The notes under the pieces: model-generated
The model's input: only the letters and a program-made list of their open reading frames with translations
What the model was told of the DNA's origin: nothing
Database searches by the model: none
Part shown: piece after piece, positions 21,355 to 24,266 of the stretch
Numbering within the stretch: the stretch's first letter is position 1
Layout of the letters: every line of letters begins with the position of its first letter
From: a virus
DNA length: 24,266 bases
IMG/VR virus record: IMGVR_UViG_3300031857_001344
Span: 1-24,266 of that record
Reading direction: 5' to 3' (one strand)
Position numbers and translations under genes: made by a program

Positions 21355-24266
21355 ATGGCAATTGATTTTGTTCCAGAAAAAGAGGAAAAGGAAACTGATA
21401 TTAAATTCACTCCAGATGACGAGGTTTCTCCTGAAGAAGAACCTTCAATGACGGCAAAGGGAGTTGCGGGTGCAGTAGTTCGCGGCGTTTCCCCAACTCT
21501 TGCTCAAGCTGGAGCAGGAGCATTGCTTGGGATTCCGTTTGGCCCTCCCGGAATGGCTGTGGGTGCTGCTGGTGGCGTTGTTGCAGGTCAACTTGCAGAC
21601 CTTACCATTGATTTGGTTAATTCAAACTTTGGAACAAATTATTCAAATACTAAAGATGCCGTAACGCACGCATTGAATTGGCTAAAAATTCCTGAACCTG
21701 AATCTTCTGGAGAAAAGATTATTGAGGCTGTTTCTGCTGGCACATCACAAATGGGCGGTGGTGCAAAAGCACTTGGAACAATTAGTAAGGCAATTCAACC
21801 CGAAACAATTCTTCCTGTTGGTGAAAGAATTTCCGCTGAAGCGACTCGTAAATTTACTAAATTGATGGGAGAGCGTCCTGTGGTTCAAGCTGCCGCTGGT
21901 GCTGCTGCTGGTGGTGTCATGGAAAAGATGGGACAAGAGGGAGCAGGCCCATTGGCTCAACTTGGTGGAGGTCTTGGTGCTGGTGTTGCTGTTCCAATTG
22001 CAGCAGGGCTTGGCCGAGGCGCACTAACTCTTCTACCTAAATCTGCCGCTCGAAAGACAGCAGAAGCTGAAAAGCTTGCTTCCAGCGCATATCAGTCAAT
22101 GGTTTCAGATAAAGCTCAAGCATTAGATGACTTGGCTCGTTCTCAAGAAGTAAGTAATGCTCAAGTTAAAATGATGACTGGTGACATTACTGGTGATCCC
22201 GGTCTTTTGGCTATGCAGGATATGCTGGAGCGTGAATCCAATATTCTTGCTAGTAGGAAGCTTGAAAATATTGCTGGTATGTCTCGCAAACTTGGTGAAG
22301 GACTTGCTCCTACTGGGGCTTCCCCTGAAGAGGCTCAACAATATTTCAAGTCTGTAATTGATAATATCGTCTCTGAATCAGAAAAAAATAAACAAGTTGC
22401 ATTGGCTCAAGGTGACGCGGAGGCTGCTAAATTGATTGAAGAGGCTGGAGCAAAAGCGGCGGCAATCAAGGCCGAAGCAGACAAGGGAGTGCTTAATGCT
22501 GAAGATGCCTTCCAGCAAGTAAAAGATGAGTATGAAAATCTTTTCTCTGATCTTTCAACACTTAAAGAATCAACTGTAAAAGACAAGTTGAGCGAAAGCG
22601 CATTTGAGGCAATTAAGCGTCAAAAGGATCGTGAGAAAATTTATATCAATGATCTTTACGATGCCGCAGAAAAAGAAGTTCCTAAGTTCTATCAAAAGAA
22701 CACAGCGGAAGCTAAGGCTGGATTGGTAAAAGAGTTTGGAGAAGAACGGCGACTCCCTGCTGAAGTTCAAAAAATCCTTGGTGAAGTTCAAGATGCAAAG
22801 GGAAACATGAAACTTCGCACACTTGATCAGCTTCGCGCAGATATTCGTGCTATTAATTCTGAAATTCGTGCCGCTCAATCTAGTTCAGCCAGACAAGCAG
22901 AAGTTCCAGCCTTGATTAAATTCAAGCAATCGCTGAATGATGATATTGCATCTCTTGAAGATGTTAGTGGAAATCTTAAAAAAGCCAATCGCGCATATTA
23001 TGAATATGCTCAAAGGTATAAAGAGGGAGCATCTGGAGATGTTTTTGGACCCAAAGCACTTAATTCTAAAACAATAGATCAGTTTATTGGAAGAAGTGAA
23101 GCCTCTGCATCTCCAGAAGAAATTCAAAGATTGCGTGATGCTATTATTGGTAAAAAAGATATTCCTAATCTAACTCCAGATCAAGTTATAGCCTCAGAAG
23201 CTGATAGGGCAACGGCTATTCGTAATGTTTCGGACTGGGTGTTAAGTAAGATGTCTGGTGAAGTAAAGGGAACTAAAACATCTAAATCTATCGAAAACTG
23301 GTTGCAAACCAAGGGCAATCGAATCCTTGAGATTTTCCCTGAATCCAGAAAAAGAATCTCTGAGATTCAAGATAAATTCGCAACTCTTGAAGATCAAGTT
23401 GCTAATGCTAAAAAATCAGTTCTTGATTTCAAGAAGCAGAGAATAGCAGAAGGACAAAATGCTTCTATTGTTGAGTCACAAGCTAATGCTTTAGCAAAAG
23501 AAATTGAAAAGAATTATCAAGAGCAAGTCAAAAAACTTGATGATGAAATAAAACTTGCTACTAATCCAAACTCTAATCCTGCTGCAAGGTTTATTGGCGG
23601 AAATCCATACGAGGTTGTTAATAAAGTAATGTCTAACAAGGTTAATGCTGAACAGCAAGTTCAGAATCTGTTGGAACAAGCATCGAAAGACACAACAGGA
23701 AAAGCCACAGAAGGTCTTAAAAACGCATTTAGAGGATGGATGAATAGCCAAGCAAGGACAACATCAAAAGAAAGCGTAGGCAAAGGCATTGCTTCACATG
23801 AGGCTAACCTTTCAGACTTCCAAGTTGATCTTAAAAAGATGAATGACTTGATGCAAAAAGGTTCTGCAACTAGGAACTCGCTTGAGATGGTATTTGGAAA
23901 AGACTCTCCAGAACTTGAAGCAATGGACACTGTTCGCCAACAGCTTGATATGATGTCTCGTCGTTCCAAGCTAAAGGTTTCTGGGTTTCAATCTCCAGAA
24001 GATAAAGCTCAAGATATTAAAGACACTGTTCTTGAGCTTGCTGGAATTGGTCTTGCAGGCATCAAGGGGTATGTTGCATGGAAGTCAACTGACCTTGTTA
24101 AGAAAGTTCAGCGTCAGTATAATAAGGAAGTCATTGATCTATTCAAGAATATGATGATTGATTCAATGACTGATCCAGAGCTTGCCCGTAAATTGCTATT
24201 GAAGGTTAATGAAGAAAACTTCCCAGCAATTCAGCGTATGTTTGCTACCTATGGCATTCAGAATCT
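21355..24266 (+). CDS. Large candidate DNA-ejection/internal virion protein (3' end outside window)
   Basis: The frame is open from ATG 21355 to the right edge, at least 970 residues. After an acidic N-terminus there are two long Gly/Ala-rich hydrophobic segments: residues 32-87 (AGAGALLGIPFGPPGMAVGA) and about 175-228 (VVQAAAGAAAGGVMEKMG, GAGVAVPIAAGLG). Both are suited to membrane insertion or channel lining. Residues 230-880 are mostly long helices with many Glu/Lys/Gln, including a likely coiled coil around 680-730. A third Gly/Ala patch lies near 893-908 (LELAGIGLAGIKGYVAW). Large size, amphipathic helices and position at the end of the virion operon fit a core ejection protein. No lysozyme or transglycosylase motif is seen in the visible part. 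Confidence 0.65.
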   Translation, partial: MAIDFVPEKEEKETDIKFTPDDEVSPEEEPSMTAKGVAGAVVRGVSPTLAQAGAGALLGIPFGPPGMAVGAAGGVVAGQLADLTIDLVNSNFGTNYSNTKDAVTHALNWLKIPEPESSGEKIIEAVSAGTSQMGGGAKALGTISKAIQPETILPVGERISAEATRKFTKLMGERPVVQAAAGAAAGGVMEKMGQEGAGPLAQLGGGLGAGVAVPIAAGLGRGALTLLPKSAARKTAEAEKLASSAYQSMVSDKAQALDDLARSQEVSNAQVKMMTGDITGDPGLLAMQDMLERESNILASRKLENIAGMSRKLGEGLAPTGASPEEAQQYFKSVIDNIVSESEKNKQVALAQGDAEAAKLIEEAGAKAAAIKAEADKGVLNAEDAFQQVKDEYENLFSDLSTLKESTVKDKLSESAFEAIKRQKDREKIYINDLYDAAEKEVPKFYQKNTAEAKAGLVKEFGEERRLPAEVQKILGEVQDAKGNMKLRTLDQLRADIRAINSEIRAAQSSSARQAEVPALIKFKQSLNDDIASLEDVSGNLKKANRAYYEYAQRYKEGASGDVFGPKALNSKTIDQFIGRSEASASPEEIQRLRDAIIGKKDIPNLTPDQVIASEADRATAIRNVSDWVLSKMSGEVKGTKTSKSIENWLQTKGNRILEIFPESRKRISEIQDKFATLEDQVANAKKSVLDFKKQRIAEGQNASIVESQANALAKEIEKNYQEQVKKLDDEIKLATNPNSNPAARFIGGNPYEVVNKVMSNKVNAEQQVQNLLEQASKDTTGKATEGLKNAFRGWMNSQARTTSKESVGKGIASHEANLSDFQVDLKKMNDLMQKGSATRNSLEMVFGKDSPELEAMDTVRQQLDMMSRRSKLKVSGFQSPEDKAQDIKDTVLELAGIGLAGIKGYVAWKSTDLVKKVQRQYNKEVIDLFKNMMIDSMTDPELARKLLLKVNEENFPAIQRMFATYGIQN

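Overview
The window is a stretch of a tailed-phage genome, or of a prophage or metagenomic phage contig. Every gene I accept lies on the + strand. Genes abut or overlap by a few bases (TAATG and ATGA junctions are common), and there is no gene-free stretch longer than about 45 bases. I see no tRNA, insertion sequence, CRISPR array or convincing terminator. The DNA is AT-rich by eye. There is no tape-measure gene, but there are tailspikes, a candidate adaptor, a candidate nozzle/hub protein and a run of Ala/Gln/Gly-rich candidate ejection proteins. That suggests a short-tailed (podovirus-like) virion. The sequence does not identify the host. Most starts have an A/T-rich leader and no Shine-Dalgarno, so the host may not depend strongly on SD pairing.

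Layout. (1) Bases 1-1948 hold a lysis and accessory block: the end of a holin-like protein, a CHAP-type endolysin, a metallophosphoesterase, a small winged-helix-like protein and an HELLH putative metallopeptidase. (2) Bases 1993-7670 hold a host-recognition block: a Cys-rich tail fibre protein with tandem repeats, a 72-aa tail protein, and two pectate-lyase-type beta-helix tailspikes. Each tailspike is followed by a tiny ORF carrying the same peptide, and a 22-aa Cys-motif ORF closes the block. (3) Bases 7672-15683 hold small acidic proteins, a 1496-aa repeat-packed virion protein that may be a tail adaptor, a 710-aa candidate nozzle/hub protein and two small proteins. (4) Bases 15685-24266 hold candidate internal virion (ejection) proteins: two tandem paralogue pairs, a 529-aa coiled-coil protein and a protein of at least 970 aa that runs off the window. 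Between the two paralogue pairs sit a PAPS-reductase-like ATP-pyrophosphatase and a YkgJ-type cysteine-cluster protein.

How it fits together. The tail proteins would recognise and probably depolymerise a surface polysaccharide. The adaptor and nozzle candidates would join the tail to the head. The Ala/Gly-rich proteins would form or line a DNA-ejection conduit. Holin and endolysin would release progeny. The most unusual elements are a direct repeat of about 64 bp that brackets the second tailspike and includes a duplicated mini-gene with a nonsense change, the three interleaved repeat families in the 1496-aa protein, and the sulfur/metal-type enzyme pair inserted among virion genes.
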